DNA from: Oscheius onirici
Taxonomy: Eukaryota > Nematoda > Chromadorea > Rhabditida > Rhabditidae
NCBI GenBank assembly: GCA_932521025.1
Contig: OW051470.1
Location: forward strand, 8,170,501-8,234,500
Reading direction: 5' to 3'
DNA: 64,000 bases
Made by a program: the position numbers and the translations under genes. Shown piece by piece: positions 33,185 through 45,391 of this stretch. Under the pieces are notes generated by a model. The model did not search any database, had not been told where the DNA came from, and was given only the letters and a program-made list of their open reading frames with translations. The stretch's first letter is position 1, and each line of letters opens with the position of its first letter.

Positions 33185-36024
33185 ATGTCAAAAAACATCA
33201 AAACGCCAACAAATGTAAAGCTGCTGACGAATGTGGCCGTCGTCCGCATGAAGAAGATCGGCAAACGCTTCGAAATCGCCTGCTACAAGAATAAGGTCGT
33301 CAACTGGAGAAATAAGACGTACTTTTTGTCAAGTTTATTCAAAAATACCAAAATATAGGGAAAAGGACATTGATGAGGTCCTCCAGACGCCAATGGTCTT
33401 CACAAACGTCTCAAAGGGACAGCTGGCCAAGAAAGACGAGCTCATGGCGGCCTTTAACACCGAGGATCAGCTGGAAATATGCAAACTGGTTAGTTTTGGA
33501 CCTAAAGTTGTAATTTTCGGACTTAGATTCTAGAAAAGGGAGATCTACAAGTGTCGGACAAGGAGAGACAAGCCGCTTCTGATCAATCGCTCAAGGAAGT
33601 TGGTTTCCCTTTAATTTTGTCACTTTATGCCGATAAATACCAAATCTTGCTAGTTTTCCATATAAAAAGCCAAATTTTGTTGGTTCCGTGTAAAAGCCCA
33701 ATTTATGATAGTTTCTTGTGTAAATTGGCCAAAAATGAGTCAGTTTTCGGCTAAAAATATTCAATTCATCAATTATCCTTTAGGTTTCGCAGCTAATCGC
33801 GGCGATGGTCGTCAATCCGGAAACGAAGCGTCCGATTCCACCCAGCGTTATCGACAAGGCTCTTCAGGAGATTCACTTTTCCCTCAAAGCCAACAGAAGT
33901 ACGAAACAGCAGGTAAATTATACATTTTGGAACTAATATTAGGATATTTTAGGCCTTAGAAGCTGTCCCGAAACTGCGCGAGATGATGAAAATCGAGAGA
34001 GCAAAGATGCGCATCCGAATCTCGATGCCGGCCAAGGAGGCCAAGATACATCATTCGAAGCTGAAGGGGCTCTTTGCCGAGCTGGAAGTCGAGGATTGGG
34101 CTGAGAGCGGTCTCGAAATGGTAGGGTTTCCTGTGTATTTTGACTTGCTACAGGGAGTAATTTGATCAGGGAAATCCGTGGAACTTTCCCAAAAAATATC
34201 ACGTTTACTGCCAGCCGTAGAGGCTTGAATTTGCCAAATTTGCTTTAAACTCAAGGCTTTTTCTCACAAATTTCTTTAGAAGAATGCCTGCTATTCTTTC
34301 TAATAAGAAGCAGTTTGCTTGTTTTTCTGCCATTTTGGTCATAACAGCTACAAACAATCTAAAAGTTTATCTTAAAATCTCCGAAAACCACGCATTTCTT
34401 TCTGCCTCAAAAAATAGTGGATTTTTGAAGATTATTTTTTTTCATGTCGTCGTAGCATTTAGAACAACCATCAATTCAAAACAATATGCAAGAAAAGAAG
34501 GACAGAATAGTCCGACACACGAGCTGAGCGATTTTGGTAGACTCTCTTGTCCTCCTGGTTCTGGAAGTTTCAAAACTACTGTAATCTCCAAAACATGCAA
34601 AGTTCCCTTTAAAAAGCTGAGTCTGAAAACTAGGAAAGTTACTGTAATCTCCCAAACAATTATACTGTTTGTTTTCAAAACACTACAATTTAAAAAGCTA
34701 GGAGTAAAAAGGCCAATAGTCCACAATGAGTTCTTCCCAAGACGACCTCGTCAGACAGTTTCTGGCTCTGGCCAGTCAAGGACCGCCTGGAATCAAGTGC
34801 ACCTACGAGATTCGCTTCCGACCGCAGAATGAGGAGAAGAAATTGACCAAGACGGAAGGCAATCTGCAGGAGCTGACGGACAAGCTGTGGCCCGAAAAGA
34901 AGAAAAATCTGTGCCTGAGGCAGCAACTTTTTGGACCGAAATCTTCTGAAAATGTGGAGACGGAGAAGGAGAAAACGAGCCTGGAGGAGGTAGTTCGCCG
35001 TCAGCGTGAGCGCAAGCTCAAAACGCCGCAGTCGACGAAAAAGCCCGTGAGTCCGGAGGCCAGCGGTGGCTGCCATCAGTGGACGGAAAAGAGTCGTCGC
35101 CAGCTAGGACGTCAGAATTTCCAACTCGATGCCCAGGATCTGACCAAAAAGCTGGCTGAACTGGATCGGGAGAGTCAGAAAGAGGATACGGACTGGCTGG
35201 ACCCGAATCAGAACAAAAACAGCCTCGGACAACTTCTCAGCCTTCGTAGCAACACCACGACCAGTACGACCGCCTTGGATGAAGATCTCGACCTCGTTCA
35301 GAAGGTGGCCGCCTAGACATCCTGTGGAAGGCTCTCTAACACAGAAAAGTCCCTAATAAAAGTTTCGAATGAGAGGTTTTTTGAGTTGGAATAGTTTACC
35401 TTGTGTTTCTGCAGAAATTGAATGTTTTTGAACTATTTTTAGCCATCTCTTTAGGGAATAAGAGCTGAGCGTTCTCGTAGAAACTTTCCAAAGTTTTGGA
35501 TGAGAAAGGCAAGGTTTGAGGAATGTTTACTTGGTATTTTTGTCCATTTGTCATTCGGGACCAGGGCAAACTAAAGCTATACAACTTTTTGGATTTCAGA
35601 TGTTTCTCATCCCGAAAATTGAGTGGGAACGGCTGACTATGGGCAAGACCGAAGGAAATTATCCCATAGCTTTCATTTGCGTTCTCATTGTCAGCCATTT
35701 TCCAGCCTTGTTTTAACGAAGAAACGCGCGAAAGATTCTTTCATTAGCGGCATCGCAATGTTTTGGCAGCATTGAAAGTCGAGGGAAAAAGAAAACTGGG
35801 TGTTTCATAAGGAATACGATTAAGAACTGGGGGAAAATTGTTCGCGTTGTACCTAAACCAGTATCCCTTTCTTCTACTAATCTCCTCATTTTCAGGTCGG
35901 TCTGATCGAGCCCGGAAACTTTCGTCCCGTTGACGAGTGCGTCCGCAACGAGACGCACGGCCACGGACGCCTCGAGATTCTCAGTTTGAAGGATGTCGTC
36001 GAGGGCGAACTTGAAATTTCATAA
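33185..36024 (+). CDS. SBDS: SBDS ribosome maturation factor
   Basis: Six exons (33185-33318, 33359-33488, 33527-33598, 33784-33912, 33953-34120, 35896-36024) join in frame to 253 residues, close to the 250 of human SBDS. Diagnostic blocks are [79 protein letters not shown] and [16 protein letters not shown] works with EFL1 to release eIF6 from nascent 60S subunits in the cytoplasm. ATG directly follows CTTTCCAG. The first five introns are short; the last is 1775 nt and contains another gene (34726-35316) with its own poly(A) signal. Confidence 0.95.
34726..35316 (+). CDS. Intronless gene nested in the SBDS intron; function unknown
   Basis: A 196-codon ATG-started frame on the same strand as SBDS, within its last intron, with TAG at 35314. 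The protein is hydrophilic and Lys/Glu/Gln-rich. It starts [18 protein letters not shown], has [10 protein letters not shown] and a basic segment ([14 protein letters not shown]), then [20 protein letters not shown] and an acidic C-terminus. There is no signal peptide, membrane segment or recognised domain; it is probably nuclear or cytosolic and partly disordered. AATAAA at about 35354 gives it a private 3' end. Codon use matches neighbouring real genes, which argues against a chance frame. Confidence 0.75.
   Translation: MSSSQDDLVRQFLALASQGPPGIKCTYEIRFRPQNEEKKLTKTEGNLQELTDKLWPEKKKNLCLRQQLFGPKSSENVETEKEKTSLEEVVRRQRERKLKTPQSTKKPVSPEASGGCHQWTEKSRRQLGRQNFQLDAQDLTKKLAELDRESQKEDTDWLDPNQNKNSLGQLLSLRSNTTTSTTALDEDLDLVQKVAA
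35354..35359 (+). terminator. Poly(A) signal of the nested gene inside the SBDS intron
   Basis: CCTAATAAAAG about 38 nt after the stop codon of the nested gene. Use of it on SBDS pre-mRNA would truncate SBDS before its last exon. Confidence 0.5.
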
Positions 36025-36146
36025 ATCTTTTTTTATCTGTTTGACATGAATTTGAGGGGCAAGAGAAAAATAATCAAAGTGCAGAACAACGTGATATGAG
36101 ACATCCCGCTTTGGTAAGTGGAAGAAACGGAAAAGAGAGGGTAGCG

Positions 36147-38474
36147 CTAATAAGTGGGATGGGAGGGGTAGCTATTTTGCGGATAGTTTGGATAGGGCTG
36201 GGAGGAGGCAAAAGGCTGTTGATGGGGGTAGTTTTGCTGCGGATACTGCTGCTGTTGTGGGTACTGTTGCATTGGGTATTGGGCCTGCTGCTGCTGGTTG
36301 TAATCAGCTGAAATTTAACATTTAGTAGTGCTTCTAAGCTTGAATGCTACATATTTTTAGCAGCAGAACATGCTGAAAACGAACCATTCTGCGGATATCC
36401 CTCGTCGTATTTCTGCTCACGCGGCAGAATACAGTCAAAGGCGGAACGGCACATCTTGTAGGCGATGAAGCAGCAACAGCAGCCGCCGATGAGAATGAAG
36501 AGCAGGACTCTGAAAGAGTGAGATTTCACACAAAAAAAAGAATAATAGAGTAAAATTTGGTATGCCAGGGATGGCGAGAAAAGAAAGGGAAGTTTAGACA
36601 TAAAAAACGAGGTGATTAAAATAGGAATCTCAGGTCGTTTTGATGACTATTCAAGAGGTTAATCTGTCGAGTTTTGAGGGAATTTATTGTTTTTTTAGTC
36701 TTTTTTTGGACCGTTTCAAATGCCGGTTTATTCGCATTCGGAAGCTTCCAAGAATAGACGTCAATCATAATGGCGGCTAGCATTATATTTTTAACAACAT
36801 TTTTCCCGACAATGACGCTTTTGGCCAAAAAAATTAAATGAATGGAAACAGGATAGCTTTGCACATCTTTCGAAAAGAGCTATTCCAAAGACTACTTGCA
36901 TTCTAAACAGACTTCTTCACCCACAAAGGATTGTAACAAAACACTTATCTCCAGCAAACAAAATACTAGGTTAGTATAAGGAAATGGTGCTTGGAACCAT
37001 GCAAAACCAAGTGCATCTTGAACAGTTAACTTACAACAAACCACCACAACGGTAAACAGTCTGAATTGATGTAAATGCATGCTTGAAAAACGAGTAAAAA
37101 GGACTTACATGAAGAGAATAGCAGCCATAGAGCTGGAACCGCTGCTGTGGGAAGAATTGGGAGCTCCATTTTGTTGCGGGTTTGGGCAACAGTCCAAATT
37201 GCAGCACACCTCTGCCCCTTTTCTACAGCCCCAGGTGATGTCTTTCGGCTTCGAGCCGTCGTTGAATTGGAGCTGAAATCGTGTTTTTGGTGATTTTTTG
37301 ACGAAAACAAAGCGATTTATCACAAAAAGAGGCAAAAGAACTTACATTTCCGATCGTTTGGCCGACAGAAGGAGTAGAACTGGGAATGCTGATTGTCGTG
37401 GTGTCGGTTCCATTTCCAGGGGCCGGAGCGACGGTTGTGGCCTCCTTGTTGATCTGAAAAGCGGTTTTTAGCCAGATGTAAACAAGACTTTGGAAAGAAG
37501 CTTATTGAACAATAGGGACGTATTGTTAGGCCGAATCCTCGATATTTTATTAGGTTCTCTTCTTTTGCACTCGTGTTTTTAGATGTATTCAACTGTCGGG
37601 GCCCAGCAATCCCTAGCGACTAGCGGTTTAAGGAGTGGCACTGGAAGGCGGTGGAATTCCTTCCAAATTACAGAAAACGACACAGTAATTAACTGCTCGA
37701 AAAGTGCATGGAAACCTACTTCCACCTGGATCTTGTTATCCCTGTTGTGAATTTTGTATGTTCCAAAAAACCTACATCTTGCTGGAGCTGACTGAGCGGC
37801 ATTCTGCACTCGAACTGCGACTTGTCTCCCTTGTAATTCTGGTCCCAGTAGTAGTTTCTGCCCTGGTAGTTGAACGGGGCCGAGGCTGACTTTATGATAG
37901 CCTTGGCTCCCTCGTAGACGACAATTGCTGCAAAATTAGTTTATTTTCATGAGAAAAGAGTCAAAAATGAACCTCCAAGAGCTCCGGCGGCTCCTCCTAG
38001 GAGAGCTTTTCCGAACGTGTTGCTGCTGGTTTTCGGCTGGGGATGGAATCTGGATTTACTACATTTTTGGGGTAATAAGTCTTATTTTGTTACTTCCGCC
38101 AAGTTTTATATTTTAAAAAGAAAAAGGAGCGAAAACTCACGTATTACTCGGTCCGCGGTTAAAGTTGTTGCCTCCGTGCGGCTGTTGGAAGCCATGAGGC
38201 TGTTGCTGTCCGCCGGGATGGAAGCCGGCACTGGGATTCTGGCCTTGTGGGCGGACTAAAAATGGTTTTTTTTACAAAAAGAGGAGAACGACTGACATTG
38301 ATTGCCTTGGTTGAAGCCAGCTGACGGCTGATTGAAGCCTCCTCCTTGGGCGACCTGGCCTCGGGCGGAACTCTGTCCACGGCCGAATCCTCCACCGCCG
38401 CTGCTCGATCTCCGCAGCTCCACGGGATTTGTGAGAAGAACCAAAAGGAACAGCAACCGCCAACGGTCCAGCAT
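36147..38474 (-). CDS. CX-module single-pass membrane protein
   Basis: Exons read at 38297-38474, 38141-38255, 37973-38058, 37776-37927, 37346-37453, 37109-37272, 36385-36509 and 36147-36307. Order of parts: signal peptide (RWRLLFLLVLLTNP), a Gly/Gln/His-rich stretch, and KALLGGAAGALGAIVVYEGAKAI. The CX-module halves follow (YYWDQNY...FECRMPLSQL and FNDGSKPKDITWGC...EVCCNLDCC). Next come a transmembrane helix (AILF...LLFILIGGCCCCF), then a Pro/Gln/Tyr-rich cytosolic tail of NYPQ-type repeats. The CX module (PF01705) is known mainly from nematodes and has no assigned function. The join between 37776 and 37453 may miss a small exon. ATG follows TTTTCCAG by 2 nt. Confidence 0.75.
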
Positions 38475-41400
38475 TTCTGGAAAATCATTATTTTTTCGTT
38501 CGTTATTGTAAGTGAAACAGAGTAAAGAATAAGGACAGGGGCTCAAAATCTGAAGGAAGGAACTAATGCTACATTTTTAGATTGTTAGGCCAACAGGTAG
38601 AAAACTTTCAGAAAAAAATGGATTTTCTCCAGCTATACAGATAGGTCTAAAAATAATGTGAAACGACTTCCCGAAGCTCTATAAAATGGTTATCGGCTAA
38701 AATTTAAAGAACATGTAGAATACCTGGTCGAAAGTTTCAGTCACAAAATCAATGTAAACAGGGAATTTCATCAACTGCGGCGTCTCTTAATAGATTCCGT
38801 GACAAGAATTGATGAGGCACTTCTTAAACTGAAGTAAAGAGCAAAGAGTGTAGCAAAGAGATTATTTTAGACCGAAAAATTACGAGAAGCTGCAAACACA
38901 GATACTATGTAATAGATGACCAAATTGAGACATGGAATACGAAGAAAATCATGGGAAAATAAGAGAAAACCAACAATCGGACGTTTCACAACAACCAGCG
39001 ATATATTTGCCACCGTTGAGGGCATGTTTCCGGCATAAAGTGACGTGTTGGAGGCGATTAATGTAGTGGAAAACAGGACTTGGGTGGAACTGTGTGGGTT
39101 TGAGGCAGAAAACACTGAATTTGCGAGAAAACGTGAGACAGGGAAAAATGTGTTGAAAGACTTTCCAAAACAGTCGCTCGATCGATCAGCAGGATCGCAA
39201 CAAGTCGCGCTATTTCGTCCATCGGCTATTATTGTGTCATGTGCGCCCAGTGCCGGCTGGTTGTAGCCATGACCACGGATTTGGGGAGGAAAACAGGTGA
39301 CTATGAGTCTTATTTCGAGAGGTTAGTGATCTTTGGTTGGTTTATGCGCTCGCCATGTTGTTTTTTTTGTGTAAAGACTACTGAAAGAATGCTAACAGTA
39401 GACTTCTTGTCAAATGAGACCTTTCTGTCTTATTTTCTCATCATTTTCACACATTATATATATTTGATGCTGAGAGAAACTGCTTCCATTGCGAACACTT
39501 TTAGACGAAAAAATTAGGACAGTAAGTGTGAAAAGAAACGGAGAATGTGATCAAGGCGAAAAAAAAGAAACATTTCCGCGTCGATCCTGTCACGATTTGC
39601 CTGATAACCAGTTTCGGAGAACAGCGAGGAACACTAACGAACTTTGAAAGCAGAAATTGCAATGTTCCATTCAATAGTTCCAGGACAATTTCACCTCACT
39701 TTTGTATGGGAAACATACGGGAGACATCCAGCGCAGCCTGATGCTTAGTTCTCATGGAAAAATGCACGAGAAACGGCCGAACGCTTCGTCAGATGAGACG
39801 CTGACTAGTTGGATAGCAAAGGAATGTGAAACGACTTGCTGTTCTCAAAATCAGTCGCTGACTGTTTTCAAAACAGTTCTTCGCATTACGCTAAATAAAT
39901 CCTCACGAAAATACAGTAAAAGTAGAACTGCTGATACATAAACGAGCGCTCTTTGTCAAAGGAAAGCCCACAAGCGAGACAGGAAGTGTTTACACAGTCC
40001 TTGACAGATCAAGGTTGTGGTTACCGTTACAGTGACGGGGGTAAACCGTCCGCATCGAGGAGGGAGAGAGACCGGTCGATGTCATTTTTCGGCCGGGGTG
40101 TGACCCGTCTCTCGTAGGTGAATCCCACCGCCACTTTCGCCCCAAAACAAACGGACCTGCAGTCGATAAACTTCCGGTACCTTTTTATGACGAAATACTT
40201 GTTATTCGGGCAGAAAATGTGAACAATTGCAAGAATAGTCTGGGGCAAATGAAGAAGAGGCACGGCAGAAGTAGGCAAGAAGGGGTGTCCAGGAACGGCT
40301 GGGAAGACGAATCTGATTGGTTTAGCAGAGTCAGCACAGCCTTCCTCCAACCCACGACGACTGCTGGCCAAAGTTTGGTGGGTAGAATGTGCAAAAAGCT
40401 GTAAATCTTTTTTCAGTCAATTTTTAGACTTTTGAAAATTTGTATTCCGCCGGTATTTCTATACTTTCGATCCAAAATTTTCCTTTTTTTTCCTCAGAGA
40501 TTCTACTGTTTTTCCACAATATTTCTGCAAAGATTGAGGCAATAATATGGTTTCATATTTCCAGAGCTTCTACTAGATCTTGATACTGTTTTAGTCTTTC
40601 TTTTCAAATTTAGCAAAAACATCTTGGTTTTACTTCTAAATCCAAATAAGAGGTCTAGTAAGACCATTCTCCAGCTGTTTAGCGCTTAAAACCGACATTT
40701 TCCCCGTTTTCTAACTCACCAGGCTATTTTACGGCTACATAATAAATACGATGACTATTGGCTCAGGATGGGCCAACTTGCTTGAGAAAAATCTGAAAAT
40801 TTTAGATCAACGCTAAGGAATTCGATAGGTAGAGTTTATACGGTCTTCTGCCTTGAAAAAAACGAATTGGAGGAGAGTTTAGGCTCGTTTTCCTAATAAA
40901 GTTTGAACTAGGCGGAAAAGGAGCAAGAGGAGGTGAAAGCTGACTGTAGGAAGAGTCTATCGGGGAGTCTGTTTGCACTGTCCGCTCTCTCACTGCCTCC
41001 TCGCGCAGCTCTTCCTTCGCCTCTGCTCACTAATAATGTGCTAACAAGGTCAAAAAGTCAACAGATTGATCGGGAAAACGTCGTATGGGGTAACAAAAAG
41101 ACAAAGTAAAGTCGTCAGGAAACAACAAGAGCAAATTACTGTAAGGCAGTAGACGAGGTCTTCTCTGGAAGACTTTGGGAATCGACTAGTCACTGTCCGT
41201 ATACTTTTTGATGTACGTGGTATTGGAGGGAATTTGAACAGCTAGAGATTAGCTGTGCTTTTTTCTTCGGTCTTTTCCATACGTTCCTATCTGAATTTCG
41301 TTTCCTTCAAGCTGATCAAAGTTCTCTAAACAGTCTTTCATAGTTTTGTGTAGCCGGAAAAGCATTACTGCCAGCATGTGGGCAGTTTCAGACAGCAAAA

Positions 41401-41672
41401 TTGGCCTTTCGAACAGAAAGAGGTTTATATAAGAAAGTCTGAAGTTTATTAAAGAAAGAAAGACAATAGAAATGAACGACTGTCAAAGAATGGGAAGTCT
41501 GTGTCCCTTTGTCGAACCATAGGCTCTAAGAAGGTTAGAGAACTGTACAGGATCAAAGGAAAGTTCGAGGTTGGACGGGTAACAAGACCAATCAAATGGG
41601 GTCGAACCGAGGAAGCGATGTTGAAAGGGCACAATGTCGGACAACATTTGTATGTCTGGATACAGATAAAAG
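38475..41672. other. Gene-poor spacer
   Basis: About 3.2 kb without a recognisable gene. Minus-strand 40027-40371 is an open frame of 114 codons without ATG. Its last 60 residues (FVIKRYRKFIDCRSVCFG...RPKNDIDRSLSLLDADG) have coding-like composition and could be the last exon of an untraced or decayed gene. A hydrophobic minus-strand frame at 38867-39115 has no supporting splice sites. Confidence 0.35.
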
Positions 41673-42903
41673 TCAGGAAAAGGAGGTGTCAACAATTAAA
41701 ACAAGATAACTGTTCTCCAGATTTGGTACAAAAACTAAGTTTCTTTCCCCTAGAAAACAGCTGTGGCAGTCTTCCAAAGATGACAAAACTTGTGAGGCCA
41801 TATTATCATTAACACCCGAGATTTCAATTTCTTTAGGCTCATAGGTCCAGTTTCCGGATCGCCATAACTGAAAGGAGCGTTTTGTATTAAAGATCAGTGG
41901 CAGACTTATCTGCATAAGCTCTTCGATTAAGCGAACACTTTCTCCACACATATTTTTCGTTGATAAGCTCATTAGCCTTTTGAGTGTCGACTGTGCTTCC
42001 TCATTGTCAATCCTAGCCCAGTAACTGATTTTATGTGGTTTCTAAAACAATTTCATTTTGAACCCTTTGTCATTTCACCATTTTTTCCAAACAGCTCCAC
42101 TCTTCTTCTGTTAAATCCCTATCGAGTTGAACAGACTCCACGGCAGTCAGCCACGGTTTCCATTCAACTTTTAACTTCCAATTCAAAATGAGGTGCAGGC
42201 TGAGAAGAGAACATTTCATCTTGTCAAACTGCTCGACAGCGAACTTTCCATTCCAGTCACCCTCCATTTGATGAAACGTGAAGGGAAGAATCGAAGTGGA
42301 ATGTACCGCTCACTTCCGAAAACTGTTTCCAAGGATTGATGAATGTAGAGTCCTTCAAGCCCCTAGAAACACTATGTTATGATACGAAAAGGCAACTAAC
42401 CGAAGAATAATGGTTAGGACCAATTCTTCCCTTCCTAATTCGGACACTAAACGAAGTAATATGCCGGGTTAGTAAGCTGTTTATATGTTTGGATAGTCGG
42501 AAGGACCGGGAAAAGGCACGTGAATGCATCTGAAGAAGAGAGATTGCCGTGAAGAGAAGCTGAGACAAAATAAAGACAAACTTCTGGAAAGACTGCCAGA
42601 AGATCCCTTCTAGACAAGCTCAGTAGAACTGGTTCGGGAGCTGCGAGCGAATAGCTAGCTCGTCTCTTTACAGTCGCGATGTACTGATCTTCTAAATCCT
42701 GATTCCAAATAGCCGTGTAACCTCTGTAGAACATGTGTTCTGGATGAAAAGGCAGAACTTTGCAAGAAGATATCAGTAGTTCTTGTCGCCGTTGAAACTC
42801 GTTGTCGCTAAGCTGAAAGAGATATATAATTTTTTAGGAGACAAACCTTGAGAACATGGACGTCGCTGTCAGTCAGCAAATCTTCGGTCCAACAGCGACC
42901 CAT
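41673..42903 (-). CDS. Multi-exon gene of unknown function
   Basis: ATG at 42903 (MGRCWTEDLLTDSDVHVLK) is spliced to LSDNEFQRRQELLISSCK...FYRGYTAIWNQDLEDQYIAT. Later exons include SELGREELVLTIIL, EGLYIHQSLETVFG, WNGKFAVEQFDKMKCSLLSL...DLTEEEWSCLEKM, and KPHKISYWARIDNEEAQSTL through LWRSGNWTYEPKEI, ending at 41673. Introns between the last blocks are clean (GTGAAATG...GTTTTAG). The middle join near 42560-42590 is uncertain because the apparent intron would be only 22 nt. No domain is recognised and there is no signal peptide. It could be a fast-evolving lineage-specific gene. Confidence 0.5.
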
Positions 42904-44199
42904 TTTGATCTCTGGGAAACTGAAGACGATGGAATAGATTAGAGATCCTTCTATGAAAAGATCTGATCCGGACGGAGAGGAAGGGAAATTTCACAGTGTA
43001 ATCCCCAGGAAACTGAACGCAAATAAGCGGATTGCAGGATATCTAAAAGCGTGCTATCGATTTCTGTTTTCATTGATTGTCATTAGGCGATCCTTCAAAG
43101 AAAACCTAGTCGATTTTATTCCCTTCCTTCTCAGATAGGTCGTGGACGCTTTTCCGTTGATCAACTAGACACAACATTCATGTAGTCCCTAAAAAGAGAG
43201 AAGACACCCTCAACAATCTTCGCATCCCAGGAAAGACTCCGAGTGCAGTCGCAAATACGTTTTCGGCAGGACAGTATCTCATTCCATCCTTGTGGCGACC
43301 TTCTCGACATATCAACCATACTTTGCCCCCACACCTCTGCCCTGACAGTGTATCAACTAAGACTCATGTTTTCTTCGACTTATGATCAGTTCCTCCCATG
43401 TGTCATCGGAAGAGTCCCCTCCAGAGGGCTCTCCCCAGTAATCCCATCATTCTCCTTCCAGCTAATGATAAATCTCTCAGTAAGTTTTTGTACAGTTTTA
43501 CCAGGCTAGGAACTCTCATCTAATAAGGTTTTGGAAACAACGAAAGTGTTCGAACAATCCCAATCACTCCTGTACTTGCGACAGATACTCTCTCGGTATA
43601 GTCCGCTGCAAAAGTTTTGGTACACCCGGATTTATAGGAAAGCAAAACTCAATCGGGCTGAAATCATAGTAGCCAACATCTATTCCGATAGCAATGACTC
43701 TATCGAAATTTGAGCCAAAAAGGAACAGAATTTCAAAAGTTAGGTCGAAATTTCAAAAACACCCGCGTCAAAAGTATTGGTACACCTATCAAATCGCTCA
43801 AATATCGACATTTTTCTTCGCAGCATCGGCATAAAAATGATTTTCCAGAATTGCTTAGTAAACTCTCTTTGCAGATCCACTTTGAGCCATATTTTTTTTC
43901 GTTACTGTTCAAGCGGCCAACTTGTATACTGTTTGATCCAATCAAATTCAATTGTGCTCAAACCCACTCCTGCTGATGGCTAATCACTTCTTACACATAC
44001 CACTCACCAAAGCAAATAAAAAGAATCATTGAAATAGACAGTTTGGCACAGTTAGGCTGTAAACACCACTGTCTGTCCGCATTGAACCTATCATAACTCG
44101 GCGATTTTTGGAATTTTTTCTAAATTTCAAAATGCGTTGGAAAGAGCTTTTGAATCTCTACAAGGCTCTGTAATATTTTAAAGCAAATCCACAATCGTA
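42904..44199. other. Spacer with transposon-like short repeats
   Basis: No gene supported. Two similar blocks, GCAAAAGTTTTGGTACACC (about 43608) and TCAAAAGTATTGGTACACC (about 43766), resemble ends of mariner-type elements. The block at about 44090-44180 (CAAAATGCGTTGGAAAG) recurs in the loop of the fold-back element at about 48740. Confidence 0.4.
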
Positions 44200-44781
44200 C
44201 ACCCTAGCTGATGCCATTGGCGGTTCCATTTGGTTTCTTGCGAAATAATGTGGAAGACGTCCGTTCGGTATTCCAAGTCTAAAACGCGAGTCCTGGTCCG
44301 CATCGTTATGATTGGCATCGGAACCTGGAGCGATGAAAAAATTATCAATTTCAAAAATAACTAACCAAACAAAGCCTTGTACGGCGATCTTCTCCCTTTA
44401 ATTTCGACCACGCAAGGTCCCGTTCACAACATCCGCCAGTCATGTGAGTCACATAAAGGATTTCGAAGATCCTTGATTGACAGAAGACGATTTTTCATCG
44501 TGTAGGAGCTCTTTTTTGCCATTCACGTTTCCGATTGCGAATCTAAACAATAAAAAGGGAATGACTAGAAAAATAGCCTACCTTCTTCCGTAGTTTCGTT
44601 TAATAGCGCCGTCTGTGAATTTTTCTCCTTTGTTCCATCCTTTGACGGCTTCGAGAATCTCATTGTAGTTGTCATCGGTCTTGACTTGTGAAGATTTCTT
44701 TTGAGCGACGTATTCTTGCAATTTCACGTCGAATCGTGCTCTGTGCTGTTCCCTCACGTCATCGAAACCCTCTTCTGACAT
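44200..44781 (-). pseudogene. DDE-transposon fragment (integrase N-terminal region)
   Basis: ATG at 44781 gives SEEGFDDVREQHRARFDVKL, then DDNYNEILEAVKGWNKG and, across a 40-nt GT...TTTAG intron, RFAIGNVNGKKELLH. A TGA follows (at about 44460), but beyond it comes THMTGGCCERDLAWSKLKGE, resembling the H...H region before an integrase-type zinc motif. The order matches the N-terminal part of cellular integrase/KRBA2-like transposase proteins. No DDE core follows on this strand, so it is a remnant. Assignment rests on family resemblance from memory. Confidence 0.4.
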
Positions 44782-45000
44782 CTGGCCGTTTGTAAGTTGT
44801 TTTGCGATAAAAAAAAACAGAAAATAAAAGAAAACTTGAAGAAATAGTGGAAAAACTAGAATAAAGCAACAACTAGAGCTTTTCTCCTCGTTTTAGGTCT
44901 CAAAGGTTTAGAATATGTGTGCTTTTGTCGAAATGAACAAAAATAAACATAAAAATAAGGGAAAATAATAATAAAAACTGAAGAAAAACGAAATAAAACG

Positions 45001-45108
45001 TTTCCGGTCAATTTCAACTGAAGCTGGTCAATTTTTAGCTAGTTGGATTTGACCGGTCAATTTCAACTAGTTCCGGTCAATTTCAACGGCCGGTCAATTT
45101 CAACTGCA
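45001..45108. repeat. Short tandem repeat of GGTCAATTTCAAC units
   Basis: Five copies of (C)CGGTCAATTTCAACT or close variants with irregular spacing, just downstream of GIPC. No larger element was seen around them. Confidence 0.6.
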
Positions 45109-45391
45109 ACATATCTATCAATGAGATGCACATAGATTTAGTACTGATACTCTCGTGAGAGCCGAACATGGTCTCAAAAAGCATCCCATTTATTGGGGAG
45201 ATGGTTGGTCGAGAAAACGTGTTCTTCACAAGCCTCTGAAGACAAGTACAGCCCTCGAACTAGGCTTCAGGCCTGAGTGAAAGATGGGCTTAGAAGACTG
45301 AAACGGTAGTAGATTAGCCGCAGCTCTTTGAAAAAGCTCAATAGCCCTAAAGATATAAAGAAACAAAAATACACGACTTTCCTCGACTGAT

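Noticed and set aside
34284..34832. 182-codon plus-strand frame in the SBDS intron
   Set aside because: It begins in AT-rich intron sequence and only overlaps the start of the nested gene in another frame.
43600..43790. Intact Tc1/mariner transposon
   Set aside because: Only two short similar end-like motifs; no transposase frame and no clear inverted termini.
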